NCBI GenBank assembly: GCA_964195155.1
Contig: CAXMOP010000059.1
Span: 1-24,360 of the forward strand
Origin: JACZST01 sp964195155
GTDB taxonomy: Bacteria; Actinomycetota; Acidimicrobiia; Spongiisociales; UBA5794
Direction: 5' to 3'
DNA: 24,360 nt
The notes beneath the pieces were generated by a model that saw nothing but the letters and a program-made list of their open reading frames with translations, was not told the origin of the DNA and ran no database searches. The position numbers and the translations under genes are program-made. This document shows, one piece after another, positions 14,170 through 21,162 of this stretch; within the stretch, counting starts at the first letter, position 1; every line of letters begins with the position of its first letter.

Positions 14170-14601
14170 GACCACCTCGACGGATCCCCCTGCGGCCTGA
14201 ATCTTCTCAACAGCACCGAGGGAGAAGGCGTGCGCCTTCACCGTCAACGGGCGATCGATTTCGCCCTCGCCGAGCACCTTGATCCGTCCGCGGTGCTTGA
14301 CCAGGCCCCGCGACCGCAGATCCTCGACGGTGACCGTGCTTCCCGAGTCGAACTCGGCCAGGCGCCCGACGTTGAGCACGATGTACTCGACACGGTTCGG
14401 GTTGGTGAACCCCGGCAACTTCGGCATGCGGCGCTGCAGCGGCATCTGTCCGCCCTCAAAGCCGCGACGCACCTTGCTACGAGCCTTCAGGCCCTTGGTG
14501 CCACGCCCGGCAGTCTTGCCACGCCGACCGCCTTCACCCCGGCCGACACGAATCTTTCTCTTCTTGGAGCCCTCCGGGGGGCGGAGATGGTGCAGTTTCA
14601 T
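14164..14601 (-). CDS. rplO: 50S ribosomal protein L15
   Basis: L15 is a late-assembly 23S rRNA-binding protein with a long basic N-terminal extension into the subunit. The 145 residues start M-K-L-H-H-L-R-P-P-E-G-S and contain G-R-G-E-G-G-R-R-G-K-T-A-G-R-G-T-K-G, G-F-E-G-G-Q-M-P-L-Q-R-R-M-P-K-L and the C-terminal A-H-A-F-S segment. The ATG overlaps the rpmD stop by 4 nt. The last codons meet the 7-bp repeat array, so the natural stop position may have been reset by the repeat. Confidence 0.98.
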   Translation of the reverse strand: MKLHHLRPPEGSKKRKIRVGRGEGGRRGKTAGRGTKGLKARSKVRRGFEGGQMPLQRRMPKLPGFTNPNRVEYIVLNVGRLAEFDSGSTVTVEDLRSRGLVKHRGRIKVLGEGEIDRPLTVKAHAFSLGAVEKIQAAGGSVEVVK

Positions 14602-14786
14602 CCCGTTTCCTCTACCTCGAGAAGATGCCGTGCGCGAAACACCATGCCCCGCACGTCGGGGGTGTCGGGCCGCTCGACGGATTGTCTGATCTTGCGCAAT
14701 CCGAGGCTCTCCACTGTGGCACGCACCTTCGGCTTCTCACCGATCGTGCTCTTCACCAGCGTTATCTTCAGGCTCGTGGCTCCCAT
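14598..14786 (-). CDS. rpmD: 50S ribosomal protein L30
   Basis: A 62-residue L30, the small 50S protein present in most but not all bacteria. It has the expected L-K-I-T-L-V-K-S-T-I-G start, the G-L-R-K-I-R-Q-S-V loop and the D-T-P-D-V-R-G-M-V segment. It overlaps rpsE by 1 nt and rplO by 4 nt. Length and motifs are standard. Confidence 0.97.
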   Translation of the reverse strand: MGATSLKITLVKSTIGEKPKVRATVESLGLRKIRQSVERPDTPDVRGMVFRARHLLEVEETG

Positions 14787-15367
14787 CAGCTTGACTTCTC
14801 GCTCTTCATGAGCTCTGCGGACCGGTATGCGGCAAGCAGGGCAGGTGGGAACAGCTCTTCCGGCGTCTTGTCTCTGGCCTTCGCGACCACGTCCGGGCGC
14901 TGCTGGTTCTGGAGAGCCGCGACCGTCGCCTTGGCCACGTTGACGTGGGTGGCGGAGCCGAGCGACTTGGCCAGCACGTCCTTGACCCCGGCGGCCTCGA
15001 GGATCTGGCGCACCGCCCCGCCGGCGATCACCCCAGTTCCCGGAGCAGCCGGTTTCAGGAGGACCCTTGCGGCACCGTGGACACCGACGATGGAGTGGAT
15101 GGTCGTCTGGCCGGCCATCGGCACCGCAAACATGTTCTTGCGGGCGATGTCCATGCCCTTCTGGATCGCCATCGGAACTTCCTTGGCCTTGCCGTAGCCG
15201 ATCCCGACCTTGCCCTTGCCGTCACCGACGGTGACCAGCGCGGTGAACGAGAACCGGCGACCGCCCTTCACGACCTTGGCGACACGGTTGATGGCGATGA
15301 CGCGCTCGTCGAACTCGGAATCCCGGCGGTCCCGGCGGTCTCTGCCACCTCTGTTGCGATCGGTCAT
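14786..15367 (-). CDS. rpsE: 30S ribosomal protein S5
   Basis: S5 sits at the mRNA entrance, takes part in decoding fidelity and helps unwind mRNA with S3 and S4. The 193-residue protein has the core V-G-D-G-K-G-K-V-G-I-G-Y-G-K-A-K-E-V-P and the later G-T-G-V-I-A-G-G-A-V-R motif. A short Arg/Asp-rich leader (R-G-G-R-D-R-R-D-R-R-D) precedes the domain, common in actinobacteria. Its ATG abuts the rplR stop. Confidence 0.98.
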   Translation of the reverse strand: MTDRNRGGRDRRDRRDSEFDERVIAINRVAKVVKGGRRFSFTALVTVGDGKGKVGIGYGKAKEVPMAIQKGMDIARKNMFAVPMAGQTTIHSIVGVHGAARVLLKPAAPGTGVIAGGAVRQILEAAGVKDVLAKSLGSATHVNVAKATVAALQNQQRPDVVAKARDKTPEELFPPALLAAYRSAELMKSEKSS

Positions 15368-15721
15368 CTAAAACTCCAGTCCCGCTTCGCGGGCTCCATC
15401 GGCGAGGGCCTTCACGCGGCCGTGGTAGGCGAACCCACCGCGGTCGAACACAATTGCCTCAATCCCGGCCTCCTTGGCCCGCGCTCCCACCAGCTTGCCG
15501 ATTTCTGTGGCGACGTCGACGGTAAGCGACGACGTGGCCAGGGTGCCCTCGCGTGACGAGGCTGAGGCGATCGTGACGCCGGCGTCGTCGTCGATGACCT
15601 GAGCGTAGATGTGCCGATTGCTGCGGAACACTGCAAGGCGCGGGCGCGTCGCGGTGCCGTGCACGCGCTTGCGAACCCGGAAATGTCGATGCCTCCTGGC
15701 GTCGGTGCGGGAACCTCTCAT
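15368..15721 (-). CDS. rplR: 50S ribosomal protein L18
   Basis: L18 binds 5S rRNA in the central protuberance together with L5. The 117-residue product has R-H-F-R-V-R-K-R-V-H-G-T, R-L-A-V-F-R-S-N-R-H-I-Y-A-Q and the C-terminal F-D-R-G-G-F-A-Y-H-G-R-V-K-A-L-A-D. The ATG overlaps the rplF stop by 4 nt. Nothing unusual is seen. Confidence 0.98.
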   Translation of the reverse strand: MRGSRTDARRHRHFRVRKRVHGTATRPRLAVFRSNRHIYAQVIDDDAGVTIASASSREGTLATSSLTVDVATEIGKLVGARAKEAGIEAIVFDRGGFAYHGRVKALADGAREAGLEF

Positions 15722-16269
15722 ACGCCGACACCCGCCACTCCTGCCTTGCCCGCCTTGCGGCGCACGTGCTCGCCGACATAGCGGATGCCCTTGCCCTTGT
15801 ACGGCTCGGGCTTGCGCACGGCCCGAACGTTGGCGGCCACCTGGCCGACCTGCTGCTTGTCGATGCCGCGCACGATGACCTTGGTGTTCTCCGGCACCTC
15901 GAACTCGATGCCGTCGGGAGCCTCGACCGTCACCGGATGCGAGAACCCGACCTGCAGTTCGAGGGTGTTGCCCTTGAGGGCGGCTCGGTATCCAACGCCG
16001 ACCAGCTCCAGATCCTTCTGGTAACCCTCCGACACTCCCACCACCATGTTGTTGACCAGGGCACGGCTCAACCCGTGCAGCGCACGGGTATGCCGCTCGT
16101 CGTCGACTCGGCTCAGGGTGACAACACCGTCGTCAACGGTCGTGGTAATCCTGGCGTCGATTGACACATCGAGATCGCCCTTTGGACCTTTGACCGAAAC
16201 CACGCCGTCCGCGACAGAAACCTCGACACCGGACGGGAGCTCAATAGGTGCTTTGCCAACGCGGCTCAT
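15718..16269 (-). CDS. rplF: 50S ribosomal protein L6
   Basis: L6 lies near the factor-binding site of the large subunit. From ATG 16267-16269 it is 183 aa and begins M-S-R-V-G-K-A-P-I-E-L-P, the family start; the frame runs further upstream through rpsH, and that part is ignored. The C-terminus has Y-K-G-K-G-I-R-Y-V-G-E-H-V-R-R-K. The gap from the rpsH stop is only 1 nt, and rplR overlaps by 4 nt. Confidence 0.98.
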   Translation of the reverse strand: MSRVGKAPIELPSGVEVSVADGVVSVKGPKGDLDVSIDARITTTVDDGVVTLSRVDDERHTRALHGLSRALVNNMVVGVSEGYQKDLELVGVGYRAALKGNTLELQVGFSHPVTVEAPDGIEFEVPENTKVIVRGIDKQQVGQVAANVRAVRKPEPYKGKGIRYVGEHVRRKAGKAGVAGVGV

Positions 16270-16270
16270 C

Positions 16271-16666
16271 TCACCACACCTCGCACAGGATCTCGCCGCC
16301 CACCTTGCGACGGCGCGCCTCACGGTCGGTCATCATCCCATCGGATGTCGACACGATCGCAATGCCGATACCGCCTCGAACTCGCGGGACATCTTCGGTC
16401 CCCTTGTACACGCGCCGCCCTGGTTTGGAAACCCGGGTCAGACCGGTCAATGCGGGGACCCGCTCCTCGTTGTAGCGCAGCCGGATCGTCAGGTCGCGTC
16501 CAACGTGCGCATCGTCGACGCCGTAGCCATCGATGTAGCCCTCCTCGGAGAGGATGCGGGCCACCTCCTCCTTGAGTTTCGATGACGGCATCGAGGTTTC
16601 CGGATGCAGCGCCATCTGAGCGTTGCGGATCCGGGTCAGCATGTCTGCGATCGGGTCGGACTGCAT
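16271..16666 (-). CDS. rpsH: 30S ribosomal protein S8
   Basis: S8 is a primary 16S rRNA binder and in E. coli represses the spc operon by binding its mRNA. From ATG 16664-16666 it is 131 aa: D-P-I-A-D-M-L-T-R-I-R-N-A at the start, then V-S-K-P-G-R-R-V-Y and the C-terminal T-S-D-G-M-M-T-D-R-E-A-R ending C-E-V-W. The longer upstream frame overlaps rpsN and is rejected. The rpsN stop is 2 nt upstream. Confidence 0.98.
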   Translation of the reverse strand: MQSDPIADMLTRIRNAQMALHPETSMPSSKLKEEVARILSEEGYIDGYGVDDAHVGRDLTIRLRYNEERVPALTGLTRVSKPGRRVYKGTEDVPRVRGGIGIAIVSTSDGMMTDREARRRKVGGEILCEVW

Positions 16667-16668
16667 GG

Positions 16669-16974
16669 CTACCAGGACGCCTTTCTGACGCCGGGAAGCT
16701 CTCCGTTGTGGGCGAGCTGGCGGACCGTGCTTCGCGACATCCCGAATTTTCTGAAGTATCCGCGGGGACGGCCGGTCACGCCGCATCGGTTGCGATAGCG
16801 CGTGGCGCTGGCATCTCTCGGCATCTTGGCGATCTGCTGGTAGGCCTCACGCTTGTCCGCGTACGGGGCGTCGGGATCCTTGATCACCTTGACCAGCTCG
16901 GCCCGCTGCTCTGCGTAACGCTTGACCAGCTCGGCCCGCTTGTTGTTCTTCACGATCTTGGAGGTCTTTGCCAT
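16669..16974 (-). CDS. rpsN: 30S ribosomal protein S14, zinc-free long form
   Basis: S14 is in the small-subunit head near the A and P sites. This copy is the long form, 101 aa, starting M-A-K-T-S-K-I-V-K-N-N-K-R and ending G-V-R-K-A-S-W. It has a single cysteine in R-N-R-C-G-V-T-G-R-P-R-G-Y and lacks the paired C-x-x-C motifs of the roughly 61-residue zinc form that many actinobacteria encode at this locus. Its ATG overlaps the rplE stop by 1 nt. A second, zinc-type copy elsewhere cannot be excluded. Confidence 0.97.
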   Translation of the reverse strand: MAKTSKIVKNNKRAELVKRYAEQRAELVKVIKDPDAPYADKREAYQQIAKMPRDASATRYRNRCGVTGRPRGYFRKFGMSRSTVRQLAHNGELPGVRKASW

Positions 16975-17531
16975 TACACACCTGCCTGCTCGCGGCGGAA
17001 CGGGAATCCGAAGGAATCCAACAGCGCCCTGCCGTGGTCGTCGCTCTCGGCGCTCGTCACGAACGTGATGTCCATGCCCCGCACCGTGCTGACCTTGTCG
17101 TAATCGATCTCTGGGAAGATCAGCTGCTCGGTCACGCCGAAGCTGTAATTGCCATGGCCGTCGAAGCCCTTCGGGTTGAGGCCCCGGAAGTCTCGGATCC
17201 TCGGGATAGCGAGGGCGATCAGACGGTCAAAGAACTCCCACATCCGCGCGCCGCGCAGCGTCACCGAGGCTCCCACCGGCACGCCCTCGCGCAGCTTGAA
17301 ATTCGAGATCGACTTCGTGGCGTATGAGACTTTGGGTTGCTGACCGGTGATGATGCGGAGCTCGTCAACCGCAGAGTCAATCTGCTTGGCGTCCTGGGCA
17401 GCCTCGCCCACCCCCATGTTGACGACGATCTTCTGAAGGCGGGGCACTCGCATGACGTTGTCGAGACCGAGCTGTTCGATGAGAGCCGGAGCGATCTCGC
17501 TCTCGTACTGTTCCTTGAGTCGGGCGCTCAT
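16974..17531 (-). CDS. rplE: 50S ribosomal protein L5
   Basis: L5 binds 5S rRNA and contacts the P-site tRNA. From ATG 17529-17531 it is 185 aa and begins M-S-A-R-L-K-E-Q-Y; upstream codons belong to the frame inside rplX. It contains V-N-M-G-V-G-E-A, the I-T-G-Q-Q-P and K-S-I-S-N-F-K-L-R region, R-D-F-R-G-L-N and the late V-R-G-M-D-I-T-F-V-T. The start overlaps the rplX stop by 4 nt. Confidence 0.98.
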   Translation of the reverse strand: MSARLKEQYESEIAPALIEQLGLDNVMRVPRLQKIVVNMGVGEAAQDAKQIDSAVDELRIITGQQPKVSYATKSISNFKLREGVPVGASVTLRGARMWEFFDRLIALAIPRIRDFRGLNPKGFDGHGNYSFGVTEQLIFPEIDYDKVSTVRGMDITFVTSAESDDHGRALLDSFGFPFRREQAGV

Positions 17532-17836
17532 TCCAGCTCCCCTTCGCACTTTCGGCAGATGCGATGTTTGCTGCCGTCGTCGTCGATGCGGAAGCCGATC
17601 TTGGTCGGACCGCATTCGTCACAGACGATCATCACGTTGGAGGCGTTGATCGGCATGTCCTTGTCGATAATCCCGCCCTGCATCGTTGAACCCGTCGGGC
17701 GCTGGCTGCGCTTGGCGGTTGCGACACCCTCGACGATGATCCGGTTCTCGGTGGGAAAGACTTTGGCAATCTTTGCCTGAGTGCCGACATCTTTGCCCGC
17801 GATCACTTGAACGAGATCGCCCGATCTGAGCTTCAT
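17528..17836 (-). CDS. rplX: 50S ribosomal protein L24
   Basis: L24 starts 50S assembly and lies at the exit tunnel. The 102-residue protein has the KOW motif near the N-terminus (S-G-D-L-V-Q-V-I-A-G-K-D-V-G) and a C-terminal zinc-ribbon-like set C-D-E-C ... C-R-K-C, common in bacterial L24. ATG 17834-17836 is preferred over the in-frame GTG one codon upstream because a GGAGG site is 7 nt before it and because it overlaps the rplN stop in the TGATG pattern. Confidence 0.97.
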   Translation of the reverse strand: MKLRSGDLVQVIAGKDVGTQAKIAKVFPTENRIIVEGVATAKRSQRPTGSTMQGGIIDKDMPINASNVMIVCDECGPTKIGFRIDDDGSKHRICRKCEGELE

Positions 17837-18204
17837 CACAGCACCTCCGGTGCCAGCGAAACAATGCGCATGAACTTCTTGTCGCGCAGCTCGCGACCCA
17901 CCGGTCCGAAGATCCGAGTGCCTCGAGGCTGCTGCTGATCGTTGATCAGGACGCAGGCGTTGTCGTCGAAGCGGATGTAGGAGCCGTCCTGACGACGGTT
18001 CTCTTTCTTGGTCCGCACCACGACGGCCTTGACGATCTCGCCTTTCTTGACGGATCCGCCCGGGATGGCGTCCTTGACCGTACCCACAACGGTATCGCCG
18101 AGGCTTCCGTATCGCCTACCCGAGCCGCCCAGGACGCGGATGACGAGCAGCTCTCTGGCGCCGGTGTTGTCGGCGACCTTCAACCGGGATTCTGTCTGGA
18201 TCAT
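17836..18204 (-). CDS. rplN: 50S ribosomal protein L14
   Basis: L14 is at the subunit interface and forms bridges to 16S rRNA. From ATG 18202-18204 the product is 122 aa, the canonical length: M-I-Q-T-E-S-R-L-K-V-A-D-N-T-G-A-R, then V-L-G-G-S-G-R-R and the C-terminal R-I-F-G-P-V-G-R-E-L-R. The start overlaps the rpsQ stop by 4 nt, so the S10 and spc gene strings are continuous here with no operon gap. Confidence 0.98.
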   Translation of the reverse strand: MIQTESRLKVADNTGARELLVIRVLGGSGRRYGSLGDTVVGTVKDAIPGGSVKKGEIVKAVVVRTKKENRRQDGSYIRFDDNACVLINDQQQPRGTRIFGPVGRELRDKKFMRIVSLAPEVL

Positions 18205-18455
18205 CGCGCCCGCCCCAGAATCTCCTCGACCCGCCACCGCTTGGTCTTCGAGAGCGGCCTGGTCTCCTCGATCCTCACCGTGTCGCCGGTATTCGCTTCG
18301 TTGTTCTCGTCGTGGACGTGGAACCTTCGGCGCACCGGCACGGTCTTGCCATACCGTGGGTGTCGCTTCGAATCCCGAACCTCGACGGTAATGGTCTTGT
18401 CCCTTGCATCGGAGAGGACGACTCCGACACGCGTCTTGCGACGTGCCCGTTCCAT
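18201..18455 (-). CDS. rpsQ: 30S ribosomal protein S17
   Basis: S17 is a primary 16S rRNA binder of the OB-fold type. The 84-residue product contains K-T-R-V-G-V-V-L-S-D, D-K-T-I-T-V-E-V, H-P-R-Y-G-K and the late E-T-R-P-L-S-K-T-K-R-W-R-V. Its ATG abuts the rpmC stop with no gap. Length and motifs are normal. Confidence 0.97.
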   Translation of the reverse strand: MERARRKTRVGVVLSDARDKTITVEVRDSKRHPRYGKTVPVRRRFHVHDENNEANTGDTVRIEETRPLSKTKRWRVEEILGRAR

Positions 18456-18680
18456 CTACGCCTCCTCCTGCTCTTGTTGGAGTTCCCAAGCCACGATCTC
18501 TTGTTCGCGCATCAGCGTCTTGATGCGTGCGATATCTCGCCGCACCGCGCCGAGGCGTTCGGTGTTGTCGAGCTGGTTTGTGACCATTTGAAATCTGAGA
18601 TTGAACAACTCTTGTTTGGATTCACCGAGCTTCTCCGTGAGCTCCTTGAACGTCATCCCGCGAAGTTCGGCGACGTTCAT
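18456..18680 (-). CDS. rpmC: 50S ribosomal protein L29
   Basis: L29 is a two-helix protein at the exit tunnel near the docking sites for trigger factor and SRP. The 74-residue sequence has E-L-R-G-M-T-F-K-E-L-T-E-K-L and F-N-L-R-F-Q-M-V-T-N-Q-L, then R-R-D-I-A-R-I-K-T-L. A short Gln/Glu-rich tail (Q-Q-E-Q-E-E-A) follows the core. The ATG overlaps rplP by 4 nt. Confidence 0.97.
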   Translation of the reverse strand: MNVAELRGMTFKELTEKLGESKQELFNLRFQMVTNQLDNTERLGAVRRDIARIKTLMREQEIVAWELQQEQEEA

Positions 18681-19090
18681 GTCTCTTCCCGCCTTACAAA
18701 TCGCGTCTTGACGGGCAGTTTGTGCGCGGCCAGCCGCATCGCCTCGCGGGCGAGCTCCTCGTCGACACCGGCCATCTCGAACATAACGCGGCCGGGCTTG
18801 ACCACCGCCACCCAGTACTCCGGATTGCCCTTGCCCGAGCCCATGCGGGTCTCTGCCGGCTTCTCGGTGATCGGCTTATCTGGGAAGATCGTGATCCAGA
18901 CCTTTCCACCACGCTTGATCTTTCGGGTCATGGCAATACGCGCAGCCTCGATCTGACGAGCCGTGATCCAGCCGGGTTCCTGTGCCTGCAAACCGAAGTC
19001 GCCGAACGACACCTTGGTGCCGCGCTTTGCCTTGCCGGCCATACGGCCGGTCTGAACCTTGCGGTACTTGGTCCGCTTGGGCATCAACAT
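18677..19090 (-). CDS. rplP: 50S ribosomal protein L16
   Basis: L16 binds near the A-site tRNA of the 50S subunit. The 137-residue protein starts M-L-M-P-K-R-T-K-Y-R-K and contains G-R-M-A-G-K-A-K-R-G and the later A-R-E-A-M-R-L-A-A-H-K-L-P. ATG 19088-19090 is chosen: a GAAGGAGG site is 9 nt upstream and it overlaps the rpsC stop (TGATG). The ATG two codons in is possible but too far from the site. Confidence 0.97.
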   Translation of the reverse strand: MLMPKRTKYRKVQTGRMAGKAKRGTKVSFGDFGLQAQEPGWITARQIEAARIAMTRKIKRGGKVWITIFPDKPITEKPAETRMGSGKGNPEYWVAVVKPGRVMFEMAGVDEELAREAMRLAAHKLPVKTRFVRREET

Positions 19091-20538
19091 CAGCCAGCGC
19101 CTCCTTCGGAGTCGCTGTCTGAGTCTTGAGTCTTCAGTCCTGAGTCTTCAGCTTCTTCACTGTTGGCTGATGACTGAGGACTGACAGCTTCCTTCGGGTG
19201 GGTTCCTGCAATCTCGAATCCTGCCGCCTGGGCGGCCTCTTCGGTGGCGAACCAGAGCTCGGCTTTGGTGCGGCCGTACATGCTGCTGTCGGGCCGGTGG
19301 TAGAGCATCGAGTCTTCGTTGCCCTTGATCGTGAAACCCTCGGGCGGGCTGTCACCGCGGTGGAGGCCAGTCGTCAGTCCTGAGTCTTCAGTCTTCAGCT
19401 CCTCTGAGTCTTCAGTCTTCGGTCCTGAGTCTTCAGTCTTCAGCCCTGATTCTTCAGTCTTCAGCTCCTCTGAGTCTTCAGACTTCAGCTCCTCTGACGG
19501 CTCATCGACTGGGAGTGCCGCTTCATCAGCGACCTCCGGCTGAGGACTGACGACTGATGACTGAGGACTCTCCTCAGAGGCTTCGACAACCTCTGGCGCG
19601 GCTTCCGGCTCAGGACTCTCGACTCTGGACCCTGGACTCTCGCCTTCTTCCGCCTCTTCGCGTGCGGCCTCGAACTCGGCGGCGGCATCTGCCGCGGTTG
19701 CCTTCCGTTTCCCACCGCCGGCTTCGATGAGACGCTTGCCACCAGGACCCGGTTCGATCTTGCGTCCGCCGCCGGCCTCGATGAGTCGCTTGCCACCCGA
19801 TTCCCCGGCGGCAGCCTCGGCCCGAGAACGCGCCGAACGGCGCCGCTTCGACGGCCCTCCCGCAGCAAGTCGGGCTTCTGCGGCGATCTTCTCATTGCGC
19901 AGTGAAGCGTTCGCGATCAGGTCGCCCTTGTACACCCAGCATTTGATGCCGACGGCGCCAACGCTGGTCCTGGCAACGGCCTCGCCGTAGTCGACGTCGG
20001 CGCGGAGGGTGTGCAGCGGGACGCGGCCCTCGAGATACCACTCGCGGCGACCCATGTCTGCACCGCCGAGTCTCCCGCTTGCCTGGATGCGAACACCTTC
20101 GGCGCCGGCCTTCAATGCGGTCGATACGGCACGCTTCATGGCGCGCCGGAAGGCCACCCGCCCCTCGAGCTGGTCGGCGACGCTCCGAGCGAGCAGCATG
20201 GCGTCGAGCTCCGGGTTCGCGACCTCGATCACGTTGAACTTGACCTGACGTTTGGTGAGCTCCTCGAGCCCATTGCGCAGCCGGTCGGCCTCGGAACCCC
20301 CGCGGCCGATCACCACGCCGGGACGGCCGGTGTGGATGTCGATCTGCACCTTCTTATCACCGAGGCGCTCGATGTCGATCCGCGACACGGCACCGCGGGT
20401 CAGCTCATCGCGCAGGTACTTGCGGATCTTGTAGTCCTCGTTGACCTGGAGCGCGTAGTCCTTCTCGCTGTACCAACGGGACTTCCAGTCGGTGATGATC
20501 CCGAGCCGCAACCCGTAGGGGTGAATTTTCTGGCCCAT
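19090..20538 (-). CDS. rpsC: 30S ribosomal protein S3 with long repeat tail and sunset-like domain
   Basis: S3 is at the mRNA entrance. Residues 1 to about 215 are a normal S3: N-terminus M-G-Q-K-I-H-P, KH-type G-x-x-G loop V-I-G-R-G-G (76-81) and C-terminal G-R-L-G-G-A-D-M and W-V-Y-K-G-D. The protein then continues to 482 aa, far beyond the usual 210-280. Residues 230-280 are basic with G-G-K-R-L-I-E-A-G-G-G twice (248-258 and 267-277). About 285-395 is acidic; 347-388 is built of L-K-T-E-D-S-G and S-E-E-L-K-T-E-D units coded by 7-bp DNA repeats. Residues 399-443 form a compact domain (I-K-G-N-E-D-S-M-L-Y-H ... Y-G-R-T ... E-L-W-F ... A-A-G-F) that resembles the 'sunset' domain of actinobacterial proteins. 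A second repeat-coded acidic tail ends it. ATG overlaps rplV by 1 nt. Confidence 0.97.
   Translation of the reverse strand: MGQKIHPYGLRLGIITDWKSRWYSEKDYALQVNEDYKIRKYLRDELTRGAVSRIDIERLGDKKVQIDIHTGRPGVVIGRGGSEADRLRNGLEELTKRQVKFNVIEVANPELDAMLLARSVADQLEGRVAFRRAMKRAVSTALKAGAEGVRIQASGRLGGADMGRREWYLEGRVPLHTLRADVDYGEAVARTSVGAVGIKCWVYKGDLIANASLRNEKIAAEARLAAGGPSKRRRSARSRAEAAAGESGGKRLIEAGGGRKIEPGPGGKRLIEAGGGKRKATAADAAAEFEAAREEAEEGESPGSRVESPEPEAAPEVVEASEESPQSSVVSPQPEVADEAALPVDEPSEELKSEDSEELKTEESGLKTEDSGPKTEDSEELKTEDSGLTTGLHRGDSPPEGFTIKGNEDSMLYHRPDSSMYGRTKAELWFATEEAAQAAGFEIAGTHPKEAVSPQSSANSEEAEDSGLKTQDSDSDSEGGAG
19120..19187. repeat. Heptamer arrays in the 3' end of rpsC
   Basis: TGAGTCT, TGAGTCT, TCAGTCC, TGAGTCT, TCAGCTT run in tandem (19120-19154), and after a short gap CTGATGA, CTGAGGA, CTGACAG (19167-19187). 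They encode the last acidic residues of S3 (S-P-Q-S-S, then E-E-A-E-D-S-G-L-K-T-Q-D). Confidence 0.85.
19368..19492. repeat. Main heptamer array inside rpsC
   Basis: Nearly unbroken 7-bp units (CAGTCGT, CAGTCCT, GAGTCTT, CAGTCTT, CAGCTCC and variants), about seventeen in all, with a TCT spacer after each CAGCTCC. Three units make 21 bp, or seven codons (L-K-T-E-D-S-G), and with the 3-bp spacer 24 bp, or eight codons (S-E-E-L-K-T-E-D), so copy-number change by these blocks keeps the frame. Confidence 0.9.
19540..19574. repeat. Heptamer array in the rpsC acidic region
   Basis: CTGAGGA, CTGACGA, CTGATGA, CTGAGGA, CTCTCCT in tandem, coding for the E-S-P-Q-S-S-V-V-S-P-Q-P stretch of S3. Confidence 0.8.
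19613..19640. repeat. Heptamer array in the rpsC acidic region
   Basis: GGACTCT, CGACTCT, GGACCCT, GGACTCT in tandem, coding for the E-S-P-G-S-R-V-E-S-P-E stretch of S3. Confidence 0.8.
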
Positions 20539-20882
20539 CAGGCGCTCTCCTCATCGTCTGCGACCACGATCGTGATATGGCTCGTGCGCTTGCGGATCCG
20601 TGTGGCCCGGCCGCGGGCACGCGGGCGCCACCGCTTGATTGTCGGACCCTCGTCTGCGAAGGCCTCGGAGATGAAGAGCTCGTCGGCGTCCAGGGCAAAG
20701 TTGTGCTCTGCGTTGGCCACAGCCGACTTCAACGTCTTGAGAATCGCGCCCGAGGCGCGGCGCTGGGTGTGGGTGAGCACGACCTCGGCATCCTCGACCG
20801 GCAGGCCGCGTACCAGGTCGAGCACGCGCCTGACCTTGTAGGGCGACTGCCGAACGTGGCTCGTCTTGGCGTGGGCTTTCAC
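20538..20882 (-). CDS. rplV: 50S ribosomal protein L22
   Basis: L22 lines the exit tunnel with a long beta-hairpin. The 114-residue protein has S-P-Y-K-V-R-R-V-L-D-L-V-R-G, A-V-A-N-A-E-H-N-F and the hairpin P-R-A-R-G-R-A-T-R-I-R-K-R-T-S-H. The start is GTG at 20880-20882, overlapping the rpsS stop by 4 nt (GTGA). The tail after I-T-I-V-V-A is short and acidic (D-D-E-E-S-A). Confidence 0.97.
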   Translation of the reverse strand: MKAHAKTSHVRQSPYKVRRVLDLVRGLPVEDAEVVLTHTQRRASGAILKTLKSAVANAEHNFALDADELFISEAFADEGPTIKRWRPRARGRATRIRKRTSHITIVVADDEESA

Positions 20883-21160
20883 TGCATCCTCGCTGCCCGC
20901 TCGCCGATGTTGTGACCGCGGAACGTCCGGGTCGGTGCGAACTCGCCGAGCTTGTGCCCGACCATCGACTCGGAGATGTACACCGGGACGTGCTTACGCC
21001 CATCGTGGACCGCAATCGTCAGCCCCACCATGTCCGGGATGATGTCGGAACGCCTGCTCCAGGTGCGGATGACACGCTTGTCTCCACTCGAATTGGCTTT
21101 CTCGACCTTGACGAGCAAGTGCTCGTCGACGAACGGTCCCTTCTTCAGGCTGCGCGACAT
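20879..21160 (-). CDS. rpsS: 30S ribosomal protein S19
   Basis: S19 forms the head bridge with S13. The 93-residue product has M-S-R-S-L-K-K-G-P-F-V-D, W-S-R-R-S-D-I-I-P-D-M-V-G, H-K-L-G-E-F-A-P-T-R-T-F-R-G-H and ends in the basic A-A-R-M-Q. A GGAGG site is 5 nt before the ATG. It is separated from rplB by 106 bp, unusual in this otherwise tightly overlapped string; the gap holds a copy of the rplB 3' end and two hairpins. Confidence 0.98.
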   Translation of the reverse strand: MSRSLKKGPFVDEHLLVKVEKANSSGDKRVIRTWSRRSDIIPDMVGLTIAVHDGRKHVPVYISESMVGHKLGEFAPTRTFRGHNIGERAARMQ

Positions 21161-21162
21161 GA

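Noticed and set aside
19120..19640. CRISPR-like look of the repeats in rpsC
   Set aside because: Units are 7 bp in direct tandem with no spacers of constant length and no cas genes; they are in frame in rpsC.
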